Source: Desulfovibrio sp. (GTDB lineage Bacteria > Desulfobacterota > Desulfovibrionia > Desulfovibrionales > Desulfovibrionaceae). Taken from it: a stretch of DNA of 32,071 nucleotides. The notes under the pieces were generated by a model that ran no database searches, was not told the DNA's origin, and worked only from the letters and a program-made list of their open reading frames with translations. The stretch spans positions 1 to 32,071 of the forward strand of contig JAAUYU010000023.1 of the NCBI GenBank assembly GCA_014804965.1, read 5' to 3'. Below, one piece after another: positions 17,144 through 26,399 of the stretch (its first letter is position 1; each line of letters opens with the position of its first letter). Both the position numbers and the translations under genes were made by a program.

Positions 17144-18271
17144 ATGGACCCCATCACCCACGCCGCCAGCGGGGCCGTGGCCCTGCTCGCCCTGCCCCGC
17201 CGCCCCCTCACGGCCTGGGGCCTGCCGCTGGCCGCACTCGTCACCGCCTCGCCGGACCTGGATGTGCTTTTCTGTCATACCCCGCTGGAATTTTTGCTCA
17301 TCCACCGGGGCATCAGCCACTCCTTCGCGGCCATACCCGTGTTCGGGCTTTTGCTCGCCCTCTGCTGCTGGCCGCTCTGGCGGGCGGCCACGCCGGGCCG
17401 CTGGAGCTTCGGGCGGGTGTGGCTGCTCTGCTGCGGACTGCTCCTCCTCCATATCTGGCTCGACGTGGTGACGACCTACGGGACAATGGTCTTCCTGCCC
17501 TTCTCCCATTACCGGGTGCGCCTCAACAGCGTCTATATCATCGACCTTCTGCTCACCGTGCCCCTGCTCTGGGCGGTATGGCGCTGGCGGGCGCGGCGCG
17601 GGCTCATTCTGCTGACACTCGCGTGGATCTTCATCTATCCCGGCTCAGGCATCGGCATCAATGCCTGGCACACAGCGCAGGCGCGCGAGCGGTTTGCCGA
17701 GGAGGGCCGCGACGTGAGCCGCCTGCATGTGCTGCCCGACGCCTTCGCGCCCCTGTTCTGGCGCGTTATCTTCGAGGAGGGCGACACCGTCCGCTCGCAA
17801 AGCCTCAACGCGCTCGGCGAGCCCCGCGCCCCGGAGGACATCCATCCCGCCACGCCGCTTGCGCTGGTGGGGGCCACCTCGCGGGAGTCCGTGGCCTGCG
17901 ACACCTATTTCCAGTTCGCCATGCTCCCGGTCATGGACGCCCTGCGGCCGGAGGACGAGCCGCCATTAATTAAGGAAGGGAGCCACAGGGGCGCGCTCTT
18001 CTATGACCTGCGCTTCGGCAGCGGCCTCGCCTTTGTGCGCCGGCTGCTCGCCATGCGCCCCAATGCGGACATACCTTTCCAGCTTATGCTGGTGCTGGAC
18101 GAGGGTGCGGATGCCGGGGCTCCGGCACGGGCGGCCGGGCAGGAGTGGGCCGACGCGCGCCTCGCCGAGCTCAGACTGCGCTTTTCCGACAGCGGCCGCG
18201 ATTCCCACTGGCACGCGCCCGTGCCCCCCACGCCGCCCACCTTTTGGCAATGGCTCGTGGGCCTGCGCTGA
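17144..18271 (+). CDS. Metal-dependent hydrolase, YdjM/YbcI (DUF457)-like membrane protein
   Basis: MDPITHAASGAVALLAL...SPDLDVLF...HRGISHSFAAIPVFG...HIWLDVVTTYGT. Confidence 0.8.
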   Translation: MDPITHAASGAVALLALPRRPLTAWGLPLAALVTASPDLDVLFCHTPLEFLLIHRGISHSFAAIPVFGLLLALCCWPLWRAATPGRWSFGRVWLLCCGLLLLHIWLDVVTTYGTMVFLPFSHYRVRLNSVYIIDLLLTVPLLWAVWRWRARRGLILLTLAWIFIYPGSGIGINAWHTAQARERFAEEGRDVSRLHVLPDAFAPLFWRVIFEEGDTVRSQSLNALGEPRAPEDIHPATPLALVGATSRESVACDTYFQFAMLPVMDALRPEDEPPLIKEGSHRGALFYDLRFGSGLAFVRRLLAMRPNADIPFQLMLVLDEGADAGAPARAAGQEWADARLAELRLRFSDSGRDSHWHAPVPPTPPTFWQWLVGLR

Positions 18272-18367
18272 ACCTGACGCCAACACGGAGAGACGTGATC
18301 CCGTGACCCTTGCCGCTTCCCTGCGTTCCCTTGCCCGCACCGCTGCCCCCCGACCCGGAGGCAGCCC

Positions 18368-19159
18368 GTGCTGAGCCCGCGCATCGACCCCGTGGCCATC
18401 TCCATCGGGCCCATCCAGTTGCACTGGTACGGCCTCATGTATCTCGTGGGCTTTGTGGTGGGCTGGCTGCTCGGGCGCTGGCGCGCGCGGCGTCCCGGCT
18501 CCGGCTGGACGCCCGTGGAGGTGGACGATTTGCTCACCTGCGTCATGCTGGGCGTCATCGTGGGCGGGCGTCTCGGCTACGCGCTCTTCTATGACCCGGC
18601 CGCCTTCTTTTCCGACCCGCTGGAAATCTTCCGCATCTGGCACGGCGGCATGTCCTTCCACGGCGGCCTTTTGGGTGCGCTCGGGGCCTTTTGCTGGTTC
18701 GCGCACAGCCGCAGGCGCAGCTTCCTTGAGGTATCGGACTTCGTGGCCCCGCTCGTGCCGCAGGCGCTCTTTTTCGGCAGGCTCGGCAACTTCATCAACG
18801 GCGAGTTGTGGGGCAAGGTGAGCGACGCGCCCTGGGCCATGGTCTTTCCCGGCGCGGGGCCCTTGCCGCGCCACCCCTCCCAGCTCTACGAAGCCCTGCT
18901 CGAGGGGCTCGTGCTCTTCGTGGCCCTGTGGATCTATTCCTCAAAGCCGCGCAAGCCCGGCGCGGTCTCCGGTTTTTTCGCCCTGGGCTACGGCATCGCG
19001 CGCTTCCTCGTGGAATTCGTGCGCGTGCCGGACGCGCACCTGGGCTACCTCGCCTTCGGCTGGCTGACCATGGGCCAGGTGCTCTGCCTGCCGCTCATGG
19101 CCGTGGGCCTGTGGCTTATGCTGCGCCCGGTGCGGGAGGCACGCCCGGCGAAGCGTTGA
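18368..19159 (+). CDS. lgt: Prolipoprotein diacylglyceryl transferase
   Basis: GTG start; [17 protein letters not shown]...[15 protein letters not shown]...[14 protein letters not shown]...[17 protein letters not shown]...[12 protein letters not shown]. Confidence 0.95.
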   Translation: MLSPRIDPVAISIGPIQLHWYGLMYLVGFVVGWLLGRWRARRPGSGWTPVEVDDLLTCVMLGVIVGGRLGYALFYDPAAFFSDPLEIFRIWHGGMSFHGGLLGALGAFCWFAHSRRRSFLEVSDFVAPLVPQALFFGRLGNFINGELWGKVSDAPWAMVFPGAGPLPRHPSQLYEALLEGLVLFVALWIYSSKPRKPGAVSGFFALGYGIARFLVEFVRVPDAHLGYLAFGWLTMGQVLCLPLMAVGLWLMLRPVREARPAKR

Positions 19160-19214
19160 CAATCGCCTCCCGGGCCTTATTTTCCGCAAAGAAACCAACG
19201 CCCGGGAGGTATCC

Positions 19215-19607
19215 ATGAGCGATTTTGTCCTTTGCGCCGTTCCGTCCGAAGCCCCTGGGGGCCTCGACGCCGCGCCCAGCGCCCATTTCGGCCATTGCGG
19301 CGCCTATACCATCGCCAAGGTGGAAAACGGCACCATCAGCGATGTGAAAGTCATGCCCAACAACGGGCATGAGCACGGCAGCTGCATCGAGCCCGTCAAC
19401 GACCTCGCCAAGGCGGGTGTCACCGCGCTGCTCGCGGGGGGCATGGGGATGCGCCCGCTCAACGCCATGCACGCCGCGGGCATCAAGGTCTACCACGCCA
19501 CGGGCTTCGCCACCGTGGCCGACGCCCTCAAGGCCTTTGCCGCGGGCAGCCTCAAGACCTTCGGCGAGGACCAGCTCTGCAAGGGCTGCGGCGGGCACCA
19601 CCACTAG
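19215..19607 (+). CDS. NifX/NifB-type dinitrogenase iron-molybdenum cofactor biosynthesis family protein
   Basis: DAAPSAHFGHCGAYTIAKVENG...VTALLAGGMGMRPLNAMHAAGIKVYHATG...CKGCGGHHH. Confidence 0.85.
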   Translation: MSDFVLCAVPSEAPGGLDAAPSAHFGHCGAYTIAKVENGTISDVKVMPNNGHEHGSCIEPVNDLAKAGVTALLAGGMGMRPLNAMHAAGIKVYHATGFATVADALKAFAAGSLKTFGEDQLCKGCGGHHH

Positions 19608-19632
19608 GCCGCTCACACTTCTCCCCCACATG

Positions 19633-19673
19633 CGAAAAAGCCCCGGATGGCCAGGCCGTCCGGGGCTTTTTCG
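19633..19673. terminator. Bidirectional terminator
   Basis: GAAAAAGCCCCGGATGGCCAGGCCGTCCGGGGCTTTTTC. Confidence 0.85.
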
Positions 19674-19690
19674 TTCTCTGGGGAAAAATT

Positions 19691-20167
19691 TTAACGGGCC
19701 TGCTGCTGCGCCGCCGCGGCGGCAGCCTCCTGCGCCGCGCGCTGTTCCGCCGCCTCGGCCACCTGTGCGGGCACGATGGTCTTGCCGATGGGGCAGAGCG
19801 CCAGGGCGGCCAGCTTCACATGCTGCCACGCAAAGGGGATGCCGATGATGGTGATGGCGCAGGCCACGGCCCAGCCGAGATGCGCGAGCGCGATCCAGAT
19901 GCCCGCGAGCAGGAGCCAGATGACATTGCCCACCGTGCCCCATGCGCCCGTGCCCACATCCGGCTGGCCGGTGAGCACCTCGCGCGAGACGGGCATCTTG
20001 CCGAAGGGGCAGAAGGCGAACCTGCCGATGACAAAGCAGGCGCGCCCCCAGGGGATGCCGATGATGGAAATGTAGCAGAGCACACCCACGAGCCACCAGG
20101 CGAGGCCCATGACGCAGCCGCCGAGAAGAAACCAGAGGACATTGCCGAGAAAATTCATGACGTGCAT
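19691..20167 (-). CDS. YccF-domain inner membrane protein
   Basis: MNFLGNVLWFLLGGCVMGLAWWLVGVLCYISIIGIPWGRACFVIGRFAFCPFGK...ITIIGIPFAWQHVKLAALALCPIGK. Confidence 0.85.
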   Translation of the reverse strand: MHVMNFLGNVLWFLLGGCVMGLAWWLVGVLCYISIIGIPWGRACFVIGRFAFCPFGKMPVSREVLTGQPDVGTGAWGTVGNVIWLLLAGIWIALAHLGWAVACAITIIGIPFAWQHVKLAALALCPIGKTIVPAQVAEAAEQRAAQEAAAAAAQQQAR

Positions 20168-20191
20168 CTGGCCGTCCCCACGTCACCGGCG

Positions 20192-21283
20192 CTAGGCTTC
20201 GGGTGTGTCGGGGCCGGCCTCGAACTCCACCACCACCTGCTCGCCGTCGCCGCCATCCGCGCGCTCGCGCCTGGCGATCTCGCCGATCTGCCACGCATCG
20301 AGGTTGAAGGCGCGGATGCGCCCCAGCGCCTCCTCGGCCTGGGCCTGTGGCAGGATGAGCACAAAGCCGATGCCGCAGTTGAAGATCTGGAGCATTTCCG
20401 GCCAGTCGAGGCCCCCCGCCTCCTTGAGCCAGGTGAACACCGGGGGTACCTTCCAGCTTCCGAAGCGGATGCGCGCCTCCACCTGGGCGGGGAGGATGCG
20501 CGGGATATTGTCGTAAAAGCCGCCGCCCGTGATATGCGCCATGCCCTTGATGTTCATGTCACGCAACAGCGGCCGCACGGCCTCCACATAGATGGTGGTC
20601 GGCGCGAGAAAGACCTCGGCCACGGTCTTGCCATCCGCGCCGGGGAGAGGGTCATCGGGGCCGAGCCCCGACCCGTCGAGGATCTTGCGCGCGAGCGAAT
20701 AGCCGTTGGAATGCAGCCCCGAGGAGGCCACGCCGAGCACCGCGTCGCCCACCTGGATGCCGGAGCCGTCCACGAGCTTGGCATTGTCCACAAGACCCAC
20801 GCAGAAGCCCGCGAGGTCGTACTCGCCTTCGCCATACATGCCGGGCATCTCGGCGGTCTCGCCGCCCAGAAGGGCGCAGCCGGCCTGACGGCAGCCTTCG
20901 GCCACGCCGCCCACTACGGCCGCGGCCGTATCTACGTCCAGCTTGCCCGTGGCGAAATAATCAAGGAAGAACAGCGGGGCCGCGCCCTGCACAAGGATGT
21001 CGTTGGCGCTCATGGCGACGAGGTCGATGCCCACGGTGTCGTGCTTGTTCCAGGCGAAGGCCAGCTTGAGCTTGGTGCCCACGCCGTCCGTGGAGGCCAC
21101 GAGCACGGGCTCGGCCATGCCCGCGAGGTCGGGGCGGAACAGGCCGCCGAAGCCGCCGATGTCCGCGAGCACGCCCCGCGTCTGCGTGGAGGCCACCAGT
21201 CCCCTGATGCGGCGCACCAGAGCATTCCCCGCCTCGATGTCGACTCCGGCGGCGGTATAGGCACGCGCGCGGTCACTGGACAT
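20192..21283 (-). CDS. purM: Phosphoribosylformylglycinamidine cyclo-ligase
   Basis: YTAAGVDIEAGNALVRRI...GGFGGLFRPDL...STDGVGTKLKLA...DLVAMSANDILVQGAAPLFFLDYFATGKL...GGETAEMPGMY. Confidence 0.96.
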   Translation of the reverse strand: MSSDRARAYTAAGVDIEAGNALVRRIRGLVASTQTRGVLADIGGFGGLFRPDLAGMAEPVLVASTDGVGTKLKLAFAWNKHDTVGIDLVAMSANDILVQGAAPLFFLDYFATGKLDVDTAAAVVGGVAEGCRQAGCALLGGETAEMPGMYGEGEYDLAGFCVGLVDNAKLVDGSGIQVGDAVLGVASSGLHSNGYSLARKILDGSGLGPDDPLPGADGKTVAEVFLAPTTIYVEAVRPLLRDMNIKGMAHITGGGFYDNIPRILPAQVEARIRFGSWKVPPVFTWLKEAGGLDWPEMLQIFNCGIGFVLILPQAQAEEALGRIRAFNLDAWQIGEIARRERADGGDGEQVVVEFEAGPDTPEA

Positions 21284-21405
21284 GGGTCCCTCCTTGCTTC
21301 CTCAACGCTAGCAGACTTTGCCCCCGAAGTTCAAGTGACTTTTTCCCCGGGCGGGGGCCTGCCTTTTTCGTGGACCGCCGCATCCGCCCCTGCTATACTG
21401 CAAGC

Positions 21406-22701
21406 ATGAATACTTCCCTCAACGCCCTTGCAGGCGTGCGCCGCATGGCCCCGGCCCTGCTCGCGCTCCTTATCGGGCTGGCCGGGCACACGCCCGCGCT
21501 GGGCGCGACGCCCGAAACCGCGGAAAGCCCGCGGCAGGAAACGACAGCCCAGGCCCAGACAGCCACGGCGCAGACAGCACCTGTGCAGACCGCCCCGGCC
21601 CCTGCCACACAGAACAGCCAGGACGGGGCCGTCGTCATCCGCAACGACGCGCCTGGGTATAACGGCTACGCGGGCACCTGGCGGGACCCGGAAAACGGCG
21701 ACATCGTGACTTCCGTCATCGCGCCGCGGCGCCCGCAGGAGCAGACGCAGCAGCAGCCCATCTATATCGCCCCGCAGATCGACCCGGCATGGCCGGGCAA
21801 CGGCTACGGAAATTCCGGCTGGAACAGCGGCTCGCCTAGCGGCTGGCCGAATGGCGGCTGGCAGCAGGGCGGAACTATGGGCTGGAACAATGGCTGGAAC
21901 GCGGGGCCGCAGCCGGGATGGCGGCCCGGCCCCCCGCCGGGCGCGAATCCAGGCCCCAATTTCGGGGGCGCCCCGTCGTGGCGCCCCGAACGGCCGGGCA
22001 TGATGCCCCCGAACCGGCCACTTCCGGGCCAGACACCGCCGAATCAGCTCCGCCCCGGCGCCGGAAGGCCGCCGTCTGCCATGACGCCCCCGCCAGCGGG
22101 ACAGCCGGGACAGACCGTCCTGCCCGGCCAGCCAGGCATGGGCGCGCAGCCAGATAGGCCCGGCCCCGGCGGCCTCCCGCTCCCCGACATGCAGCCGCCG
22201 CAGGCGGGGAACCAGCCCCCGCAGGCGGGCACTCCCCCCGCGAACGGACAGCCGGGCAACTGGCAGGGCACGACATCCGGCTGGCAAAACTCGGGCTGGA
22301 GGCCTTCCGGATGGCAACCGGGCGGCTGGCAACCGGGCTGGCAGCAGGCTTCCGCGCAAGCCCCGGCCTGGCATCCCTGGGGGCAGGCAGGCACGGGCGT
22401 CAAGGCCTGGACGCCGGGCCAGCCCCCGCACGGCGACTGGCAACCCCTGAGCTGGAGCCCCGGACCGGTGCGCGCCGCGGCAGCGTGGAACCCGTGGCAG
22501 CCGTATGGTCCGGCACCGCGTTATGGAATGGGCGGCATGGGTGGCGGCATGGGGAACGGCGTACGCCCCGGCTACGGCCCCGGCTTCGGCAGGGCCCCCG
22601 GCATGAGGCCGCGTTTCCTGGGAATGCCGCAGCTTCCGCCCAATATCACCCGGCATCTTGGCCCGGTGGTGCCGCTGGGCCTGCGCGGAGGACCCCGCTA
22701 G
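21406..22701 (+). CDS. Secreted low-complexity Pro/Gly/Trp/Gln-rich protein
   Basis: Signal-like N-terminus MNTSLNALAGVRRMAPALLALLIGLAGHTPALGA; then PQ/PG-rich with GW(Q/N)xG repeats (SGWRPSGWQPGGWQPGWQQ). Confidence 0.65.
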   Translation: MNTSLNALAGVRRMAPALLALLIGLAGHTPALGATPETAESPRQETTAQAQTATAQTAPVQTAPAPATQNSQDGAVVIRNDAPGYNGYAGTWRDPENGDIVTSVIAPRRPQEQTQQQPIYIAPQIDPAWPGNGYGNSGWNSGSPSGWPNGGWQQGGTMGWNNGWNAGPQPGWRPGPPPGANPGPNFGGAPSWRPERPGMMPPNRPLPGQTPPNQLRPGAGRPPSAMTPPPAGQPGQTVLPGQPGMGAQPDRPGPGGLPLPDMQPPQAGNQPPQAGTPPANGQPGNWQGTTSGWQNSGWRPSGWQPGGWQPGWQQASAQAPAWHPWGQAGTGVKAWTPGQPPHGDWQPLSWSPGPVRAAAAWNPWQPYGPAPRYGMGGMGGGMGNGVRPGYGPGFGRAPGMRPRFLGMPQLPPNITRHLGPVVPLGLRGGPR

Positions 22702-23703
22702 ATGCGCGCCATGCTCTGGACCCCCGAGGAGGACGGCAGCGTCACCTGCAGCCTCTGCGCCCATGCCTGCCGCCTCAAGGACGGCGCGCACGGGCGTTGC
22801 GGCGTGCGCGTCAACCGGCGCGGCGAGCTCGTCACCCTTGTGGGCGACGTGGTGACGGCCGTGGCGCTGGACCCGGTGGAAAAAAAGCCCCTCTACCACT
22901 TCCTGCCGGGCAGCAAGACCTTTTCCGTGGGCAGCGCGGGCTGCAATTTCCACTGCCGCTTCTGCCAGAACCATCATATCGCCCATGTGGGGCCGCAAAG
23001 CACCATATCCGGCCGCCGCGCCACGCCGGACACCCTGGCGCGCCTCGCCGCCCAGCAGGCGCCGAGCATGGCCTTCACCTACAACGAGCCCACGGTGTTT
23101 TTCGAGCAGATCTACGAGACCGCGGGGCTCGCGCAGGCGCGGGGGCTCAAGGTCATCCTCGTGAGCAACGGCTTCATGGGCGCGGACCTGCTCCAGTCGC
23201 TCAACCGCCGCGTCAATGCCGCCAATATCGACCTCAAGGCCTTTTCGGACGACTTCTACCACAAGTTCTGCGGCGGACGCCTCCAGCCCGTGCTCGACAA
23301 TCTCAAGGCCATAAAAAAGCTCGGCTGGTGGCTGGAGGTGACGACCCTCGTCATCCCCGGCTGCAACGACAGCCCGGACGAACTGCGCGACATGGCCCGC
23401 TTCATCCGCGACGAGCTCGGACCCGACACGCCCTGGCACCTCTCCGGCTTCCACGGCGCGGCCATGATGGCGTCGCACCCCGCGACACCGGCCTTCCAGC
23501 TCGAAGACCTCTGGCACATGGGCCGCGAGGAAGGGCTGAACTACGTCTATATCGGCAATGTGCAAAGCCTGCTCGGGGCCTCCACCGTCTGCCCGTCCTG
23601 CGGGAGCGTGGTCATCGAGCGGCGCGGCTACCGCACGCGGGCGGGCAAGAATCCCGGCGTCTGCCCCTCCTGCAAGACCGTCCTCCCCGGGGTGTGGCGG
23701 TGA
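22702..23703 (+). CDS. amrS: AmmeMemoRadiSam-type radical SAM protein
   Basis: CSLCAHACRLKDGAHGRCGVR...GSAGCNFHCRFCQNHHIAH (CxxxCxxC), FTYNEPTVFFEQIYETA, paired C-terminal CPSC motifs. Confidence 0.85.
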   Translation: MRAMLWTPEEDGSVTCSLCAHACRLKDGAHGRCGVRVNRRGELVTLVGDVVTAVALDPVEKKPLYHFLPGSKTFSVGSAGCNFHCRFCQNHHIAHVGPQSTISGRRATPDTLARLAAQQAPSMAFTYNEPTVFFEQIYETAGLAQARGLKVILVSNGFMGADLLQSLNRRVNAANIDLKAFSDDFYHKFCGGRLQPVLDNLKAIKKLGWWLEVTTLVIPGCNDSPDELRDMARFIRDELGPDTPWHLSGFHGAAMMASHPATPAFQLEDLWHMGREEGLNYVYIGNVQSLLGASTVCPSCGSVVIERRGYRTRAGKNPGVCPSCKTVLPGVWR

Positions 23704-24203
23704 TCCTCGTCTATACGGGCGAGGGCAAGGGCAAGACCAGCGCCTGCGCGGGCCAGGCCCTGCGGGCCCTCGGCCAGGGCATGGCCGTGGCCTTCGGCCA
23801 GTTTATGAAGCGGGATTGCGGCGCGGGCGAGCAGCAGATGCTCCGGCAACTCTTGGGCCCGCGCTTCCGGCCGGGGGGCCTCGGTTTCCTGCGCCATGAG
23901 GAGGAGCGCCCGGCCCACCGCGCCGCCGCCGCAAAACTCATGGACTGGGCGCGGGAACAGGCGGAAGAGGTGGATATGCTCATCCTCGATGAGGCCCTCT
24001 ATGCTCTCGGCGCGGGCATCCTCACGCGGGAGGAGCTCGACCCGCTGCTCGCGAAGGCGGCCGGAGAGGAACGTCACCTCGTGCTTTCCGGGCGCGGCCT
24101 GCCGGACTGGCTCGCCGACGCGGCCGACCTCGTGACCGAGATGCAGGAACGCAAACACCCGTGGCGCAAGGGTATTCCCGCCTGCCGGGGCATCGAGTTC
24201 TAG
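23700..24203 (+). CDS. cobO: Cob(I)yrinic acid a,c-diamide adenosyltransferase (CobO/BtuR)
   Basis: GTG start overlapping the upstream TGA; VILVYTGEGKGKTSACAGQALRALGQGMAVAFGQFMK...DMLILDEALYALGAG...HLVLSGRGLPDWLADAADLVTEM. Confidence 0.93.
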   Translation: MILVYTGEGKGKTSACAGQALRALGQGMAVAFGQFMKRDCGAGEQQMLRQLLGPRFRPGGLGFLRHEEERPAHRAAAAKLMDWAREQAEEVDMLILDEALYALGAGILTREELDPLLAKAAGEERHLVLSGRGLPDWLADAADLVTEMQERKHPWRKGIPACRGIEF

Positions 24204-24205
24204 CC

Positions 24206-24808
24206 GTGCGCCGTTCCACCGGCCCCCTGCCTGCACGCACCCGCGCGCGCCGCAAAGCCGCCACTCCGGCCGCGCCCGCGGCCCACGCCCCGGATGACGC
24301 GGCCCAGCTCACCATCTATGTGGCCGGCTCTTTCAAGCACAAGCACGGGGTGCGCCTCTTTTGCCGCGAGCTGGCGGCCCTCGGCTGCCGTATCCTCGAC
24401 TGGACGGAAAAGGCCACGCCGCCGCCGGGGCTGACTCCGCAGGAACGGCGCGTGTGGATGGACACGGACCGGGCCGGGGGCTCGGTCTACGCCTTTTGCC
24501 GCGAAGCCTGCCGCACGGCGGACCTGGTCATCTACTATGGCGCCTCGGGACAGGATGCAGGGGTGGAGGTGGGCCTCGCCACAGGCGCGGGGGTGCCCGT
24601 GCTCGGCATCCGCGGGCCGCTGGAGGCGCCGGGCCTCATGCTTCACGGCGCGGGCACGGCCTGGGTGGACAGCGTGGAGGAAGCGCTCAAGCTCGTGGCC
24701 CGGCTCACGGAGCTTGCGCGCGACCCGGCGGCGCCGCTTCCACGCAGGCGCGGGCCCCTGCGGCGGCTCGCCGAGGCACTTTTGGCGCGCCGGGGACTGC
24801 TCCAATAA
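24206..24808 (+). CDS. Nucleoside 2-deoxyribosyltransferase-like protein
   Basis: LTIYVAGSFKHKHGVRLFCRELAALGCRILDWTEKA...DLVIYYGASGQDAGVEVGLATGAGVPVLGIRGP; GTG start 24206 inferred. Confidence 0.6.
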   Translation: MRRSTGPLPARTRARRKAATPAAPAAHAPDDAAQLTIYVAGSFKHKHGVRLFCRELAALGCRILDWTEKATPPPGLTPQERRVWMDTDRAGGSVYAFCREACRTADLVIYYGASGQDAGVEVGLATGAGVPVLGIRGPLEAPGLMLHGAGTAWVDSVEEALKLVARLTELARDPAAPLPRRRGPLRRLAEALLARRGLLQ

Positions 24809-24922
24809 GCCGCCGTTCCGCGCTTCCCAGGCGTGGACATCCTGCCCCGCGGGGCATAAAATCCTCATGGCGCGGGGAGTTCCGCGTCCTGTCGCACCAT
24901 TTAATCCGCGAGGGTCAAGAAT

Positions 24923-25468
24923 ATGCCCGAATGCTTGAAATCCGAGGAATTCCGGCGCAAGGTCATGCTGGCCGTGCTCATCGGCGTGATCATCGGCATC
25001 ATCGGCGCCATCGTCAAATTCGGCTGGGAAGTGCCCTTCCCGCCGCGCACGCCGCTGCGCGACGCCACCAACCCGCCGCAGGAGCTGTTGCAGCAGCTGG
25101 GCTTCTCCTACCAGTTCACCCACATGACCTACATGTTCAGCGACACGCCACGGCCGATCGTCAGCTTTGTGGTGCATTTCGCGTTTTCCATCGGCATCGG
25201 CATCATCTACGCCGTGATCGCCGAGTACAAGCCCATCGTCAAGCTCTGGCAGGGCGTGGCTTTCGGCATCCTCGTGTGGTTCGTCTTCCATGTGGTGCTC
25301 ATGCCGCTCATGGGGACAGTGCCCGCGCCGTGGGACCAGCCCTTTGACGAGCATTTCTCGGAATTTACCGGACACGCCTTCTGGATGTGGGTGATGGAAC
25401 TCTGCCGCCGCGACCTGCGCAACCGCATGACCCACGAAATCGAGCCGCCCGTGCCGCGCATCTTCTAG
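24923..25468 (+). CDS. YagU-like (DUF1440) inner membrane protein
   Basis: KVMLAVLIGVIIGIIGAIVKFGWEVPFPPRTP.RDATNPPQELLQQLG...HFAFSIGIGIIYAVIAEY.P..KLWQGVAFGI. Confidence 0.85.
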   Translation: MPECLKSEEFRRKVMLAVLIGVIIGIIGAIVKFGWEVPFPPRTPLRDATNPPQELLQQLGFSYQFTHMTYMFSDTPRPIVSFVVHFAFSIGIGIIYAVIAEYKPIVKLWQGVAFGILVWFVFHVVLMPLMGTVPAPWDQPFDEHFSEFTGHAFWMWVMELCRRDLRNRMTHEIEPPVPRIF

Positions 25469-25489
25469 GCATCGGTCACCCGCGGAAAA

Positions 25490-25532
25490 ATGAAGCCCGG
25501 GAAGTTGTTCAACGCAGCTTCCCGGGCTTCAT
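25490..25532 (-). terminator. Terminator hairpin
   Basis: ATGAAGCCCGGGAAG...CTTCCCGGGCTTCAT, 15-bp perfect stem; T tract on minus strand. Confidence 0.85.
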
Positions 25533-25553
25533 TGCTGAACCTGAAGCCGGCTT

Positions 25554-26192
25554 CTAGGTGGCGGGAAGCTCGCGCTCCTCGACAGCACCGCCGGAGGGGC
25601 TTTGCGTCCCGGAATTCTGCGGCGTGGACGGCTTTTGCGGCAGCATGAGGTAACTCGTCACCGAGGTCACGCCCTTGACGCCGCGCGCCACCCGGATGGC
25701 GAGCTGCTTTTCCGCGTCATCCTCGACCACGCCCAGAAGCACCACGCGCCCGGCATTGACCTCGGTGTCAATGCGCGTGGAGGAGAGGCCCTTGGTGCCG
25801 ATGAGGTCCGCCCGCAGGCTGGTGGCGAGCGAGAGGTTGCCCGTGTCGCTCTTGGCCGGGGTGAACCAGTGCGGCGTGACCGAGTGCGGCTTGTAGCTTC
25901 GGGCGATGCTCACGGCCTTGGCCTGCATGTTCTTCGGCACCTCGCCCACCAAAAAGACATTGCCGTAAAAGCAATAGACGGAAACGGCCCAGCCCCCCGT
26001 GAAGTCCGCCTTCATGAGCGCGGTCTTGATGGAGGTGGCCATCGCCTTGTCGTCGGTGATGGTGTCCATGAGGCGCTGGTCGTCATAGAGGCCGTAGCCC
26101 CCGTAGGCGCAGCCCTGAGCGAGGGCGCAGGCGAGGAGCAGCGCGGCCAGAAGCGCGGCGCGCACGGATGGAGCGACAGTGACATGCGGCAT
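25554..26192 (-). CDS. BON-domain (OsmY-like) lipoprotein
   Basis: ALAQGCAYGGYGLYDDQRLMDTITDDKAMATSIKTALMKADF...VYCFYGNVFLVGEVPKNMQAKAVSIARS...INTEV-like IDTEVNAGRVVLLGVVEDDAEKQLAIRVARGVKGVTSV. Confidence 0.85.
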   Translation of the reverse strand: MPHVTVAPSVRAALLAALLLACALAQGCAYGGYGLYDDQRLMDTITDDKAMATSIKTALMKADFTGGWAVSVYCFYGNVFLVGEVPKNMQAKAVSIARSYKPHSVTPHWFTPAKSDTGNLSLATSLRADLIGTKGLSSTRIDTEVNAGRVVLLGVVEDDAEKQLAIRVARGVKGVTSVTSYLMLPQKPSTPQNSGTQSPSGGAVEERELPAT

Positions 26193-26399
26193 GGCGATCC
26201 TCCCAGGTTCTGCGTTTACATCTGATTCATGGAACAGCGTGTACAATCCATTATAAAGTCGGCATGTTGACAGGGAGCGGAGTTCCTCAATACAGGGTAC
26301 CGGGCCCCAGCGTTTCCTGCGCATCCATCTTCCCCTTCAGCGTAACCTAAAAAAAGTCCGCAATAACGGTGCAGGAGGATTTTAGATACCCCGCTTCCT

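Noticed and set aside
19820-21409. 529-aa + strand ORF
   Set aside because: Antisense to purM and yccF; composition typical of a GC-rich shadow frame.
21331-23565. 744-aa - strand ORF
   Set aside because: Antisense to the Pro/Trp-rich gene and the radical SAM gene; no motifs.
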